64,000 nucleotides of DNA from Pseudomonas sp. BP8 (GCF_017875955.1 NZ_JAGINK010000001.1:2820501-2884500), one strand, 5' to 3'; numbered from the stretch's first letter, positions 8,672 through 18,869 are shown. The notes: generated by a model from the letters alone, not told the origin. Made by a program: numbers and translations.

Positions 8672-9592
8672 ATGTCGGAACGGATCCAGGCGTTGCATGC
8701 GCTGCGCGCCTTCGAAGTGGCCTCGCGCTATGGCTCGTTTACCCGAGCTGCGGAGGAGTTGGCCTTGACTCAGGGGGCGGTCAGCCATCACATCAAGACA
8801 CTCGAATCACTGTTCGGCTGTGACCTGTTCGAGCGGCGCGGGCCCAAGTTGCGCCTGACCGAGCATGGCCGCCTGCTGTCGCAGGAGCTCAAGGTCGGAT
8901 TCAAGATCATCGAGAACGCCTGTGCGCTGCTGCGCCAGGACCGTTACGGGCTACGCCTGAAAGCGCCGTCGACCCTGACCGTGCGCTGGCTGCTGCGGGC
9001 GCTCGATGCTTTCAAGAAGGACGAGCACAGCTGCAGCGTGCAGTTGTCCAGTGTGTGGATGGACATCGACAGCGTCGATTTCTATTCCGAGCCCTACGAT
9101 TGCGCGATTCTTCTCGCTAATGGCCGTTTCCCGGCCGATGTGGAGAGTTTCAGGCTCTTCGATGAGTGGTTGATCCCGGTGTGTCATCCCGACTACATGG
9201 CCGATGAGGCGCCCGACTTGTCGGCGCTTGCCCAGTGTGAATTCCTCCACCCCTCGACCGACCGGCGTGACTGGCGCCGCTGGCTGGCGCGGATGGATGC
9301 GCTGGACATCAGTATCGATCAGGGCCAGGTGTTCGACACCCTCGATCAAGGCATCTCGGCCGCCCAGCAGGGCCTGGGTATTTCGGTGGTCGATCTGGTG
9401 CTGGCCAGCGCCGATGTCGCTGCCGGGCGCCTGGTCATGCCGTTCAAGCATGCCGTGGCCACCGGCGACGGCTATTACATGACCTGGCTCAAGGCCAGCC
9501 CCAAGGCGCGGCAGATGCACAGGCTGCGTGATTTTCTGGTTTCCCAGGTTCCCCCGTTGGCCACCAAGGAAATCAACTACCTGTACGGTTGA
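8672..9592 (+). CDS. LysR family regulator, GcvA-like
   Basis: The 306-residue protein has the GcvA-type winged helix-turn-helix at the N-terminus (LHALRAFEVASRYGSFTRAA, then LTQGAVSHHIKTLE) followed by a LysR substrate-binding domain (about 95-295). It is divergent from the YqcI/YcgG-LysE-SGNH genes and is their most likely regulator. Its 3' end overlaps the 3' end of the next, oppositely oriented LysR gene by 20 bases. Confidence 0.92.
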   Translation: MSERIQALHALRAFEVASRYGSFTRAAEELALTQGAVSHHIKTLESLFGCDLFERRGPKLRLTEHGRLLSQELKVGFKIIENACALLRQDRYGLRLKAPSTLTVRWLLRALDAFKKDEHSCSVQLSSVWMDIDSVDFYSEPYDCAILLANGRFPADVESFRLFDEWLIPVCHPDYMADEAPDLSALAQCEFLHPSTDRRDWRRWLARMDALDISIDQGQVFDTLDQGISAAQQGLGISVVDLVLASADVAAGRLVMPFKHAVATGDGYYMTWLKASPKARQMHRLRDFLVSQVPPLATKEINYLYG

Positions 9593-10484
9593 GCGGCACG
9601 TGGGCAAATACCCGCTCCAGCATGAAGTCGATGAACACGCGCAGCTTGGGCGGCATCTGGCGCCCTGAGGGCCATAGCAGGTAGAAGCTGCCGCGCCGCT
9701 CCATGAAGTCGTCGAGCACGCTCACCAGGCTGCCGTTGGCCAGTTCCTTGCGCACGCTGAAATCTGGCAGGCAGGTGATGCCGCGGTGGTTGATGGCAAA
9801 GCAGATACGCGTTTCGACGTGGTTGCAGACCATCGAAATGGGAATGTCATAGGCCTGATCGGGGTGTTCCCGGCGCAGTGGCCAGGTTTCCAGCTTGCCG
9901 TTGCTGGGGAATCGGTAGTGCAGGCAGGTATGGGTGGCCAGGTCACGTGGATGGGCAGGGCTGCCGCGTTCACGCAGGTACTCGGGGGACACCACCAGAC
10001 GATGTTCGAAATGGCCGAGAAACTTGGCATTGAGTCGTGAGTCTTGCGGCTGGCCGCCGCGCATCACCACATCGAAACCTTCACCGACGATGTCCACCAT
10101 GCGGTCGCTGAAATCCAGGTCAAGCTCGACCTGCGGATAGCGCGCCATGAATTCCGCTAGCGCTGGCATCACCAGCCCCGTGACTTGCGGCAGGCTGACC
10201 CGCAGGCGGCCGCGCGGGGTTTCGCTGGCCTGCGATAGCGCCTGCTCGGTGGCCTCGATCTCGGCCAGAATGCGCCGACTGCGCTCGAGAAACAGCATGC
10301 CTTCGGCCGTTAGGGTAATGCTGCGGGTGCTGCGATGAAACAGGCGCACACCGAGCCGCGCCTCCAGGCGCGCGACGCGCTTGCCCACCGCTGAGGCGCT
10401 GATCCCCAACGATTGGCCGGCGGCGACGAAACTGCGCTGTTCGGCGACCCGGTTGAACACCAGAAATCCACTAAGGCTGTCCAT
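9573..10484 (-). CDS. LysR family regulator of the adjacent MFS transporter
   Basis: This 303-residue protein has a LysR winged helix (FLVFNRVAEQRSFVAAGQSL with ISASAVGKRVARLEARLGVR) and a PBP2-like effector domain of the CrgA/DmlR class. I placed the start at the Met at 10484 (MDSLSGFLVF); the frame extends upstream to 10550 only through the promoter region. It is divergent from the MFS gene at 10608, which suggests it controls that transporter. Confidence 0.9.
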   Translation of the reverse strand: MDSLSGFLVFNRVAEQRSFVAAGQSLGISASAVGKRVARLEARLGVRLFHRSTRSITLTAEGMLFLERSRRILAEIEATEQALSQASETPRGRLRVSLPQVTGLVMPALAEFMARYPQVELDLDFSDRMVDIVGEGFDVVMRGGQPQDSRLNAKFLGHFEHRLVVSPEYLRERGSPAHPRDLATHTCLHYRFPSNGKLETWPLRREHPDQAYDIPISMVCNHVETRICFAINHRGITCLPDFSVRKELANGSLVSVLDDFMERRGSFYLLWPSGRQMPPKLRVFIDFMLERVFAHVPLNRTGS

Positions 10485-10607
10485 GCTGGGCTCCCCATTG
10501 CGGACATCAACGTCCGGACTGAGCGGAATTCTACCCGGCTTTTTCCGCAATACACGCTCGGCGCAAGATGCCTGCCTGTCGACTCACCTACCAGGAGGCT
10601 TTTCGCC

Positions 10608-11819
10608 ATGCACCAGACTTGCCCTGCGGCCGTTGCCGCACCGGCCGATGCCGACCCGCTCGACGAGCGCCTGCCGCTCAGTGGCCTCTTGGCCCTGGCC
10701 ATGACTGGCTTTATCGCGATTCTCAGCGAGACCCTGCCGGCCGGCCTGCTCGGGCAGATCGCGGATGGCATGCAAATCAGTCAGGCGATGGCCGGGCAGT
10801 GGGTCACCGCCTACGCCCTGGGCTCGTTGCTCACCGCCATCCCGCTGGTGACCTTGACCCAGGGGTGGTGGCGGCGGCGCACGCTGCTGCTGGCGATTGG
10901 CGGGTTTATCCTGTTCAATGCCTTGACCGCGCTGTCCCCGTCCAACGGCCTGACCCTGGTCGCCCGGTTTCTCACTGGCGCGGCGGCGGGCCTGGCCTGG
11001 GGGCTGATCGCCGGCCATGCCAGGCGCATGGTGCCGGCGGCGCGCCAAGGCAAGGCGATGGCGGTGGCCATGGTCGGTGCGCCGATTGCGCTGTCGCTGG
11101 GGGTGCCGGCGGGCACCTGGCTCGGTGAGTGGCTGGGCTGGCGCGCGACCTTTGTCGGCGTGACCCTGGCGTCGCTGGTGCTGGCGCTGTGGGTGATGCG
11201 TGCGGTGCCGGACTTTCCGGGGCAGGCCGCGGGTCAGCGTCCGGGGGCCTGGCAGGTGCTGAGCACGCCGGGTGTGGCGGTGGTATTGCTGGTGATCCTG
11301 GCATGGGTGCTGGGACACAACATTCTCTACACCTACATCGTGCCGTTGCTGGCGGCCGCGGGCATGGCGGCGGACACCGGGCTGGTGTTGCTGACCTTCG
11401 GCCTGGCGGCGGTGGCCGGGATCGCGCTGGTCGGCCTGTGGGTCGATCGTCACCTGCGCCTGCTGGTGCTGCTGAGCCTGGCGGGCTTTGCCGTGGCCAC
11501 GCTGATGCTGGGTCAGGACACGCCGTCGGCCTGGACGGTGCAACTGAGTGTTGCCCTGTGGGGGCTGACCTTTGGCGGCGCGCCGACCTTGTTGCAGACG
11601 GCCTGTGCCGATGCCGCCGGGGACGGCGTGGATGTCGCCCAGTCGATGCTGGTGACCGTGTGGAACAGCGCCATTGCCCTGGGCGGCGTGGTCGGCGGCG
11701 TGTTGCTGACAGGCAGCGGCGTGTCGGCGTTTGGCAGTGTGGTACTGGTGATGATCGCCGTGGCCGGGGCACTGGCCTGGGTCGGGCGGCGCGCCGGGTT
11801 TGTCGCGGGCGGGCGGTGA
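10608..11819 (+). CDS. Major facilitator superfamily transporter
   Basis: This membrane protein of 403 residues has about twelve hydrophobic helices. After the first helix (TGFIAILSETLPAGLLGQIADGM) it carries the layout of the AraJ/YdhP-like sugar or drug efflux branch, including QWVTAYALGSLLTAIPL and a basic WWRRR loop. The ATG at 10608 follows AGGAGG (10592-10597); an upstream in-frame ATG at 10413 lies inside the divergent LysR gene and is not credible. The substrate is not evident, but a LysR-controlled efflux pump is likely. Confidence 0.9.
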   Translation: MHQTCPAAVAAPADADPLDERLPLSGLLALAMTGFIAILSETLPAGLLGQIADGMQISQAMAGQWVTAYALGSLLTAIPLVTLTQGWWRRRTLLLAIGGFILFNALTALSPSNGLTLVARFLTGAAAGLAWGLIAGHARRMVPAARQGKAMAVAMVGAPIALSLGVPAGTWLGEWLGWRATFVGVTLASLVLALWVMRAVPDFPGQAAGQRPGAWQVLSTPGVAVVLLVILAWVLGHNILYTYIVPLLAAAGMAADTGLVLLTFGLAAVAGIALVGLWVDRHLRLLVLLSLAGFAVATLMLGQDTPSAWTVQLSVALWGLTFGGAPTLLQTACADAAGDGVDVAQSMLVTVWNSAIALGGVVGGVLLTGSGVSAFGSVVLVMIAVAGALAWVGRRAGFVAGGR

Positions 11820-11891
11820 GCGCAGGCGAACCGGTCGCCGCTGACACAACAAGGTACAATCGCCGCTATCACTGAACATAAGGTCAACGCG

Positions 11892-14258
11892 GTGGAGTTG
11901 CAGCAGGGCTTTGTCCTCACCCGGCACTGGCACGACACGCCCGAGGGTACGTGTGTGGAGTTCTGGCTGGCCACCGATCAGGGGCCGCGCCAGTTACGCC
12001 TGGCCGCCCAGAGCTCGGTGGCGTTCATTCCAGAGCGCTTCGCCGAGCATGCCCGCGCGGTCCTCAAGGGCGAGCAGGGCGTCGAACTAAAGCCGCTGCG
12101 GCTGCGTGACTTCGAGCGGCGCCCGGTGTTCGGCCTGTACTGCCGCCAGCACCGCCAGCTGATCCAGCTCGAACAGCGCCTGCGCGCCGCCGGCATCGAG
12201 GTCTACGAGGCCGACATCCGCCCGCCGGAACGCTACCTGATGGAGCGCTTCATCACCGCTCCAGTCCTGTTCAGCGGCCGCCCGGATGCCAGTGGCGTGC
12301 TCTGCGAGGCGCAACTCAAACCGCATCCCGATTATCGTCCGCCGCTGCGCCTGGTCTCGCTGGACATCGAAACCACCGAGCGCGGCGAGCTATACAGCAT
12401 CGCGCTGGAAGGCTGCGGCCAGCGCCAGGTGTACATGCTCGGCCCGGCCAATGGCGACCCCAGTGCGGTGGACTTCGACCTGCAGTACTGTGCCGATCGT
12501 GCGCAGCTGCTGCGCTGCCTCAATCAGTGGATGGCCGAGCACGATCCCGATGCGATCATCGGCTGGAACCTGGTGCAGTTCGATCTACGCCTGCTGCACG
12601 AACACGCTGCTCGCCTGCAGGTACCCTTGACCCTGGGCCGTGGCGGTGCGCCGATGACCCTGCGCAGCCATGCCACAGGCAATCATGTGTTCGTCGACGC
12701 GCCCGGCCGGCTGTTGATCGATGGCATCGAAGCGCTGCGCTCGGCAACCTGGAGCTTCCCCTCGTTCAGCCTGGAAAGCGTCGCCCAGACCCTGCTCGGC
12801 GAGGGCAAGGCGATCGACACCCCATACCAGCGCATGGACGAAATCAACCGCATGTTTGCCGAGGACAAGCCGGCCCTTGCGCGTTACAACCTCAAGGACT
12901 GCGAACTGGTCACGCGGATCTTCGCCCATGCCCGGCTGCTCGAGTTCCTGCTTGAACGCTCGAGCGTCACTGGCCTGGCAGTGGATCGAAGCGGCGGCTC
13001 GGTTGCCGCGTTCTGCCACCTGTACATCCCGCACATGCACCGCATGGGCTACGTTGCGCCCAACCTGGGCAGCCAGCCTGACGAGGCCAGCCCCGGTGGC
13101 TTCGTCATGGATTCGCGTCCCGGCCTCTACGACTCGGTGCTGGTCCTGGACTACAAGAGCCTGTACCCGTCGATCATCCGCACTTTCCTGATCGACCCGG
13201 TGGGGCTGATCGAAGGCCTTGCTCAGCCGGATGACGAACATTCGGTCGAGGGCTTTCGCGGTGGGCGGTTCTCGCGCACTCAGCACTGCCTGCCGGCGAT
13301 TGTCGAGCGGGTCTGGCAGGGGCGCGAGGCCGCCAAGCGGGCCGACAATGCGCCGCTGTCGCAAGCCCTGAAGATCATCATGAACGCCTTCTATGGCGTG
13401 CTCGGCTCCAGCGGTTGTCGCTTTTTCGACCCACGCCTGGCATCGTCGATCACCATGCGTGGGCACCAGATCATGCGCCAGACCCGCGCCCTGATCGAAG
13501 CCGAAGGCTTCGATGTGATCTATGGCGACACCGACTCCACCTTCGTCTGGCTCAAGAGCGCGCACGACGAAGCCGCCGCCGCGCGCATCGGCCGTACGCT
13601 GGTGGCGAAGGTCAACCAGTGGTGGCGTGAGCACCTCAAGCAGAACCTGGGCCTGGAATGTGCGCTGGAGTTGCAGTTCGAGACCCACTACCGGCGTTTT
13701 CTGATGCCAACCATCCGTGGCGCCGAGGAGGGCAGCAAGAAGCGTTATGCGGGGCTGGTACGGGGCGCCAACGGCGAGGAGCAGATGGTTTACAAGGGGC
13801 TGGAGTCGGTGCGTACCGACTGGTCGCCGCTGGCCCGGCAGTTTCAGCAGGAGCTCTATGCGCGGATCTTCCGCGGCCAGCCGTATCGCGACTACCTTCG
13901 CGACTACGTAAGGCGCACCCTGGCCGGCGAACAGGATGAGTTGCTGGTCTACCGCAAGCGCTTGCGCCGGCCGCTGGCCGACTACCAGCGCAACGTGCCG
14001 CCGCATGTGCGTGCCGCACGCCTGGCCGATGAGTACAACCTGCGCCTGGGCCGTCCTCGGCAGTACCAGAACGGTGGCTGGATCAGCTACGTCATCACCA
14101 CCGCAGGCCCCGAGCCGCTGGAGAACCTGCAGTCACCGATCGATCACGATCACTACCTGAGCCGGCAACTGCAACCGGTGGCCGATGCGATTCTGCCCTT
14201 TGTCGCAGACCGAACGATCGATCTGCGCGCGCTGAATCAGATGAGTTTCGATTTCTAG
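11892..14258 (+). CDS. polB: DNA polymerase II (family B)
   Basis: This 788-residue protein is the usual size of bacterial Pol II. The 3'-5' exonuclease motif I (SLDIETT, Asp158/Glu160) is intact, as are polymerase motif A ([10 protein letters not shown], from about residue 420) and motif C (YGDTDS, 544-549, catalytic Asp546 and Asp548). Pol II is the SOS-inducible polymerase involved in replication restart and some translesion or crosslink repair. The start is GTG (11892). I looked for a LexA box upstream and do not see a convincing one. Confidence 0.96.
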   Translation: MELQQGFVLTRHWHDTPEGTCVEFWLATDQGPRQLRLAAQSSVAFIPERFAEHARAVLKGEQGVELKPLRLRDFERRPVFGLYCRQHRQLIQLEQRLRAAGIEVYEADIRPPERYLMERFITAPVLFSGRPDASGVLCEAQLKPHPDYRPPLRLVSLDIETTERGELYSIALEGCGQRQVYMLGPANGDPSAVDFDLQYCADRAQLLRCLNQWMAEHDPDAIIGWNLVQFDLRLLHEHAARLQVPLTLGRGGAPMTLRSHATGNHVFVDAPGRLLIDGIEALRSATWSFPSFSLESVAQTLLGEGKAIDTPYQRMDEINRMFAEDKPALARYNLKDCELVTRIFAHARLLEFLLERSSVTGLAVDRSGGSVAAFCHLYIPHMHRMGYVAPNLGSQPDEASPGGFVMDSRPGLYDSVLVLDYKSLYPSIIRTFLIDPVGLIEGLAQPDDEHSVEGFRGGRFSRTQHCLPAIVERVWQGREAAKRADNAPLSQALKIIMNAFYGVLGSSGCRFFDPRLASSITMRGHQIMRQTRALIEAEGFDVIYGDTDSTFVWLKSAHDEAAAARIGRTLVAKVNQWWREHLKQNLGLECALELQFETHYRRFLMPTIRGAEEGSKKRYAGLVRGANGEEQMVYKGLESVRTDWSPLARQFQQELYARIFRGQPYRDYLRDYVRRTLAGEQDELLVYRKRLRRPLADYQRNVPPHVRAARLADEYNLRLGRPRQYQNGGWISYVITTAGPEPLENLQSPIDHDHYLSRQLQPVADAILPFVADRTIDLRALNQMSFDF

Positions 14259-14536
14259 CCTGGCCCGTTTTCAATCTGGGTGGGCTTGCATCGCCCTTTG
14301 ATTTAGCCATCTGCCGTCGGCTGAAGCACCTGCCTGCAAGGGCACGACGATGGGCTATGCTCAGTTCGGGTGTAGGCATTTTCCGGAGATGCCGTAGGCC
14401 TGGTCTGGAATGGGGCTGGTAATCGAAAGTTACGCTTGAGCCGAGCGATGTCGTGGACAACTGGTTTAGGCTCTCGACCCGGATCTTTCTCCCTGATCTG
14501 TAGTCACTGGTTTATCGAGAGAATAAGGAGATGCTC

Positions 14537-15091
14537 ATGCTTGTCCGGTCACTGACCCTCGCCACCTTGCTCGCTGTTGCGGGCCCCCTGTTCGCGGCCG
14601 ACAGTGATGCGCCGTTGGCCAAGGAACAGGGTAAGGCAAGGCCATTGGTCATCATTGCCCCCAGCTCTGCCGACCCCACCTTGCGTGGCCTCAACGAAGC
14701 ACTCAAGGACAAAGCCACCCAGGACGAGTTCAAGAAGCGCGAGCTGGTCCTCTACAGCGTCGCCAACATGATCGGCATGCGTGAAGACAAGAACCTCGAG
14801 CAGCAGACCACTATGGCGTTGATCCGCGAGCTCAAGCTTGGCGCGAGCAAAGGGACCAAGGTGATCCTGGTTGGCAAGGACGGTGAGCGTCATGTCCTCA
14901 AGGATGATGACAACGGCGAGAAGCTCGACCCGCAGGTCATCTTCAAGGCGGTCGACGAATTGCCCGCCACCGAAAAAGCCGTGTCCACCCCTGAGCCGGT
15001 CGCGGCTGCTGTAGCCGAGCCCAAGACCAAAGCCAGCAAGCCCGCCAAACCGGCCAAGCCCGCTGCACCGCCCAAGCCCCTTGAAGACTGA
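14537..15091 (+). CDS. DUF4174 domain-containing secreted protein
   Basis: The protein has a signal peptide (LVRSLTLATLLAVAGPLFA-AD) followed by a DUF4174 domain (about 30-135) that opens with PLVIIAPSSADPTLRGLNEAL. The C-terminal 45 residues are an Ala/Lys/Pro-rich low-complexity tail (KPAKPAKPAAPPKP) of the kind found in envelope proteins. I prefer the ATG at 14537, six bases after AAGGAG (14525-14530); the ATG at 14531 directly abuts that site. The biochemical function of DUF4174 is unknown. Confidence 0.85.
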   Translation: MLVRSLTLATLLAVAGPLFAADSDAPLAKEQGKARPLVIIAPSSADPTLRGLNEALKDKATQDEFKKRELVLYSVANMIGMREDKNLEQQTTMALIRELKLGASKGTKVILVGKDGERHVLKDDDNGEKLDPQVIFKAVDELPATEKAVSTPEPVAAAVAEPKTKASKPAKPAKPAAPPKPLED

Positions 15092-15372
15092 CCTGTGTGC
15101 TATGCGGCCTCTGTGGATGTATCCGCACCAGGCCGCAGGCTGGCGATAGCTCAGCTCACCTCGCAGTATCCTCGGCAAGCCTGATCTCTGTCTCTTTGCT
15201 GGCAGGTTTCATTCTGGCGCATTCGGTCAGCGCCAATGACCCTGCTGGTGCGCAATATGCATGGGTGTCGGCGTGTGACAGTTACCGTGCGTCAAGCTGT
15301 CAGCGCCAGGCCATATCGACCTGGTTTACAATCCGCCGTTTCTCCACACTCTGCTGACAGGCTCGTCATTCC

Positions 15373-16542
15373 ATGGCGCTCGACCCACCCACGATGTTGA
15401 CCATTTCTATCGCGCTTGCCGCCGCTGCGGCCTTGTACCTGGCGATCGAATGGCGCACCGTCCGCGAATCCTCGCTGCTCTACTGGAGCGCAGGTTTCGC
15501 CACCATTACCGTCGGCTGCACGCTCGCCTTGCTGCGCGGCAATGGATACCTGTTGATTGGCATCTGGTTCGCCAATGGGCTGTTGATCACGGCGCACTGG
15601 TGTTTTTTGCTGGGTGTCGCCCGCTTTACCGAAACCCGGCTGTCGCGTGGCTGGTACCTGATCTTCGTCGTGTGGTTGGCCATGCTGTTGTTACCGGAAG
15701 GGCCGCAGTGGTCAAAGCTGATGTTTCTGGCCAATTCGTTGCTGGTCGCGCTACCGACGCTCAGGGCCAGCTTCCTGTTGCGCCCGCATGGCATGTCGTT
15801 GAGCGTGGGCGCGGTGCAGCTGCGCTTTGTGTTGCTGGCGCATGGGCTGTTCTACCTGATCAAGATGATCCCGCCGTTGGTGCCTGGCAGCTTGATCGAC
15901 CTGGCGGCGTTTCGCGGCGAGATCATTCAGGTTTCGCTGGTCGAAGGGGCGATGGCGATCATGCTGATCGCCTTGTCGATGACCGGCACCGAGCGTTATC
16001 GACGCGAGCAGCAGATCGCTCGACTTGCCGCGCGCGACCCGCTGACCGCCCTCTATAACCGCCGAGCCCTTGAGGTGCGTGCGCCACGCTTGATCAACGA
16101 GGTAAGCGCGGCGCGGCCGGGGGCAGTGCTGTTGATCGACATCGACAACTTCAAGCTGGTCAATGATCTCTACGGGCATACAGCCGGTGATCGGCTGCTG
16201 GTGGCGCTCAGCGAGATGATCCGCTCGCTGCTGCCTGCCAGCGCGCTGGCGGCGCGGCTGGGTGGTGATGAGTTCGTCATCTTGCTCGGCAACGCCTCGC
16301 CGGAGCGGGTCAATCAACTAGGCAGTAGCCTGCGCGATCAGTTTCAGCTGCTGGCAGCGCAGTCTTATGCCACCCCGGCGGCGGTTACCCTGAGCATTGG
16401 TGCCAGCCTGTTTGACCGTCCGCCTGCCAGCCTGGGTGCCTTGATCGAGCAGGGAGACCTGGCGCTGTATGAATCGAAGCGGGGCGGGCGTAATCGAATC
16501 CGCCTGGATGACCGGACTTTGGCTGCCTCGGCGCCGGATTGA
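15373..16542 (+). CDS. Diguanylate cyclase with N-terminal membrane sensor
   Basis: The 389-residue protein has six to seven hydrophobic helices (about 1-200) and a C-terminal GGDEF domain (about 220-380). The active-site motif GGDEF is intact at 297-301, and the nucleotide-binding DPLTALYNRR precedes it. No RxxD inhibitory site is seen at the usual distance before GGDEF, so product inhibition may be absent. It makes the second messenger c-di-GMP in response to a signal sensed in or near the membrane. It is a single gene. Confidence 0.93.
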   Translation: MALDPPTMLTISIALAAAAALYLAIEWRTVRESSLLYWSAGFATITVGCTLALLRGNGYLLIGIWFANGLLITAHWCFLLGVARFTETRLSRGWYLIFVVWLAMLLLPEGPQWSKLMFLANSLLVALPTLRASFLLRPHGMSLSVGAVQLRFVLLAHGLFYLIKMIPPLVPGSLIDLAAFRGEIIQVSLVEGAMAIMLIALSMTGTERYRREQQIARLAARDPLTALYNRRALEVRAPRLINEVSAARPGAVLLIDIDNFKLVNDLYGHTAGDRLLVALSEMIRSLLPASALAARLGGDEFVILLGNASPERVNQLGSSLRDQFQLLAAQSYATPAAVTLSIGASLFDRPPASLGALIEQGDLALYESKRGGRNRIRLDDRTLAASAPD

Positions 16543-16582
16543 GGCGCTGTGTTGTCTGTACTGGGGGCTGCTTTGCAGCCCT

Positions 16583-16606
16583 TTCGCGACACAAGGCCGC
16601 TCCCAC
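16583..16606. repeat. Single REP-like element
   Basis: The sequence TTCGCGACACAAGGCCGCTC and the following CCAC match the second REP subtype of this window (also at 48042-48065 and 58027-58050). It lies between the diguanylate cyclase and DUF2388 genes. Confidence 0.75.
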
Positions 16607-16660
16607 ACCGATCGTGTATAGCTACGCTGGACTTTACGTTAGCCTGACAAGGATGGCCTC

Positions 16661-16978
16661 TTGAACCCACTTCACGCGCTACTGATCGGCATCCTGCTGA
16701 CGTGTGCCAGCCCGGCCTGGAGCATGGACGGCAAGGGCAACTCGGTCGATCACTTCACGCTTGGCTCGAGCCTGCTCAGCGTTGGCCTCAGTGGCACCAC
16801 CAGCCATCCATTGCAAGCGTTCAAGGCCGCCCGCGATGACGCGCTGGCGTTTGTCGGGTCCGCTGGCCGTTACCGCGGGGTACGCCTTGAGCAGGCGTTT
16901 CAAACCTATCGACAGGTGCATCCGTACGCCGATGTCAGCGACGAACAGCTGGCCCTGGCCATCGCCAGCCTGCAGTGA
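16661..16978 (+). CDS. DUF2388 domain-containing small secreted protein
   Basis: The 105-residue protein has a signal peptide (LHALLIGILLTCASPAWS) and matches the pseudomonad DUF2388 pattern, with an ARDDALAFVGSAGRYRGVRLE core in which Asp/Ala and the FVxSxG motif are conserved. Function is unknown; the family is small and exported. The start appears to be TTG at 16661 after AAGGATGG, since the only nearby ATG runs into a stop. Confidence 0.8.
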   Translation: MNPLHALLIGILLTCASPAWSMDGKGNSVDHFTLGSSLLSVGLSGTTSHPLQAFKAARDDALAFVGSAGRYRGVRLEQAFQTYRQVHPYADVSDEQLALAIASLQ

Positions 16979-17020
16979 GCAGCTAGACTCAGTCCTCTGA
17001 ACTGATCGCGGAGAACAGCC

Positions 17021-17503
17021 ATGACGCCCAAGAACTGCATTTGCCTGTGGTACGAAGGTGACGCGCAAGAGGCGGCCCAGTTCTATGCCAAGACCTTCCC
17101 CGACAGCGAGGTGAAGGCCGTACACCTGGCACCAGGCGATTACCCCTCAGGCAAGGCCGGCGATGTAATCACGGTCGAGTTCACGGTGATGGGCATCCCC
17201 TGCATTGGCCTCAATGGCGGGCCGGTGTTCAAGCATAACGAGGCGTTCTCGTTTCAGGTCGCCACCGACGACCAGGCAGAAACCGACCGCTTGTGGCAGG
17301 CGATCGTCGCCAATGGCGGCGAGGAGAGCGTTTGTGGCTGGTGCAAGGACAAGTGGGGCATCTCGTGGCAGATCACGCCACGGATCCTCACCCAGGCCAT
17401 CGTCAATCCGGATCGGGCCGCGGCCAAACGGGCGTTCGCGGCAATGATGCAGATGGGCAAGATCGACATTGCCGGGATCGAGGCGGCATTGAAGGCCGAA
17501 TAA
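17021..17503 (+). CDS. VOC family protein, PhnB-like
   Basis: This 160-residue protein is of the glyoxalase/bleomycin-resistance (VOC) fold, PhnB/3-demethylubiquinone methyltransferase-like subgroup: NCICLWYEGDAQEAAQFYAK at the start, FSFQVATDDQAETDRLW in the middle and WGISWQITP before the C-terminus. Members are widespread and mostly of unknown substrate; the methyltransferase label often attached to them is not supported. A GGAGAA site precedes the ATG. Confidence 0.85.
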   Translation: MTPKNCICLWYEGDAQEAAQFYAKTFPDSEVKAVHLAPGDYPSGKAGDVITVEFTVMGIPCIGLNGGPVFKHNEAFSFQVATDDQAETDRLWQAIVANGGEESVCGWCKDKWGISWQITPRILTQAIVNPDRAAAKRAFAAMMQMGKIDIAGIEAALKAE

Positions 17504-17519
17504 GCCTCCAACCGTGGCC

Positions 17520-18869
17520 TCAATCGGCGACCCGAGCAATGCGCTCACTGGCGATCAGACCGCTGCCAGCCAGCCGACGCAGTTGCTCCACAATGTCTGC
17601 ACGCTGCGCCTTCGGTGTAACCGGGTCGACCACCTGATACTGGCGCTCGCACCACTGCTCCAGTTGCGCCAGCCAATAGCGCTGCGCGACCGGCTCTGCC
17701 TGCAGCCGGTACAACAGGTAAGACACTTGCTGCCATGCCGGACGCACATGCATCAGCGCCTCCCGACGCGCTGTCGGCAGTGCGTGCCAGGCCTTGTCCA
17801 ACAGGGTATCCAGCCCACTTTTCACTGACGCCCAAGGTTGCTCGTGCAAGTGCGCGACAGCAGCAAGAAACACACGGTCTGCAGGGTCGTCGAGCGCGAC
17901 GAGCGACTCGGCCACATGCTCATCGCGCAGCAAGTGCACGGCCGCCTGACGCACCGTCGAGTAAGGTGCTCGCAGGGCTGTCATGTGCCACGCTTGGGGC
18001 AATTGAACCTCGAGATCGCTGGCCAGGCCAAGCACACCAAGCCACTCGCGCTTGCCGGCAGGCAGGCCCTCGGTCAGCCGTGCAGCAAGCACCGCCAGCG
18101 CATCGACGCCACTGCGGGCTGCGCTCCAGCGTGCCAGGCTGCGGATTGCCGGCGATGCATCCAGCAACGCCTGGCGCAACACCGGACGTGAATCATCGAG
18201 CAAAGGCAGCAGCGCCCGCAGTACGTTGACCCGGACCTTGGCGCCGGGGCGGGTCAGTGCTTCGCTCAGCAAGGCACGGGCAGTTTCGCCGGGCAGTGCC
18301 TGGCAGGCCGCCACGGCCATCAAGCGTACGGTCAGTTCGCGGTGGGCGAGGGCACTGCGCAACAACGCTTGGGGTGCACCGTTATGTTCGAGCAGCAGCG
18401 CAAACAGGTAACGCGCGGTCTTGCCCTGGCTGGCTAGAAAACGTTGATGGACCCCCTCGCGGATGCCAGGCGATTGCAACACTGCCCGCACGGCCTGCAG
18501 CGTCTGGCTGTGATCGGCTCGGTGACGCCCAGCCAATGCCATGAGCGACTCGAGCGCATACAACAAGGCGGGTGCCTGCGAGGGTTGCAAGTAATGGGCG
18601 AGACCTGCTGCCGCAACCTCGCGCACCTCTGGCGCCCAGTCATTGAGCCGTTCGAGCAAGGCGACCAATGCTTCGGGTGAGGGCTGGTTGCGCAGTTCAC
18701 GCACGGCGATTTCCCGGACAAAACCGTCGTGGTGGTTGCTGAGCGCTACCCAGCTCTCGTCCTGGGTGAGACTGGCGAGCGTCTCCAAGGCTGTGTTGCG
18801 CCGTCGGTCTGCCCAACTGAGTGCGGGCTTCTGCTGGTGTCGATCGAGCCAGTCCTTGATTGAGGTCAC
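17520..18869 (-). CDS. HEAT-repeat domain protein
   Basis: The 449-residue soluble protein is built from repeated helical pairs of HEAT/PBS-lyase type, for example FVREIAVRELRNQPSPEAL, WAPEVREVAAAGLAHYLQ and APYSTVRQAAVHLLRDEHV, spread over the whole length. HEAT repeats are protein-binding scaffolds; a specific partner is not evident. The start codon is GTG (18867-18869). It converges with the VOC gene and is not part of an obvious operon. Confidence 0.8.
   Translation of the reverse strand: MTSIKDWLDRHQQKPALSWADRRRNTALETLASLTQDESWVALSNHHDGFVREIAVRELRNQPSPEALVALLERLNDWAPEVREVAAAGLAHYLQPSQAPALLYALESLMALAGRHRADHSQTLQAVRAVLQSPGIREGVHQRFLASQGKTARYLFALLLEHNGAPQALLRSALAHRELTVRLMAVAACQALPGETARALLSEALTRPGAKVRVNVLRALLPLLDDSRPVLRQALLDASPAIRSLARWSAARSGVDALAVLAARLTEGLPAGKREWLGVLGLASDLEVQLPQAWHMTALRAPYSTVRQAAVHLLRDEHVAESLVALDDPADRVFLAAVAHLHEQPWASVKSGLDTLLDKAWHALPTARREALMHVRPAWQQVSYLLYRLQAEPVAQRYWLAQLEQWCERQYQVVDPVTPKAQRADIVEQLRRLAGSGLIASERIARVAD

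Noticed and set aside
9573..9592. 20-base overlap of two convergent LysR genes as a regulatory antisense
   Set aside because: Short 3' overlaps are common in compact bacterial genomes; nothing suggests a special function.
11820..11891. LexA box before polB
   Set aside because: No CTG-N10-CAG-like palindrome with an AT-rich core is visible in the short gap, so I do not claim SOS control from sequence.
10584..11933. Long open frame opposite the MFS gene (449 codons)
   Set aside because: Composition is His/Arg/Gln-rich without any family signal, a typical shadow of a GC-rich membrane protein gene.
12585..14006. Long open frame opposite polB (473 codons)
   Set aside because: Antisense shadow of a high-GC gene; polB has all catalytic motifs on the plus strand.
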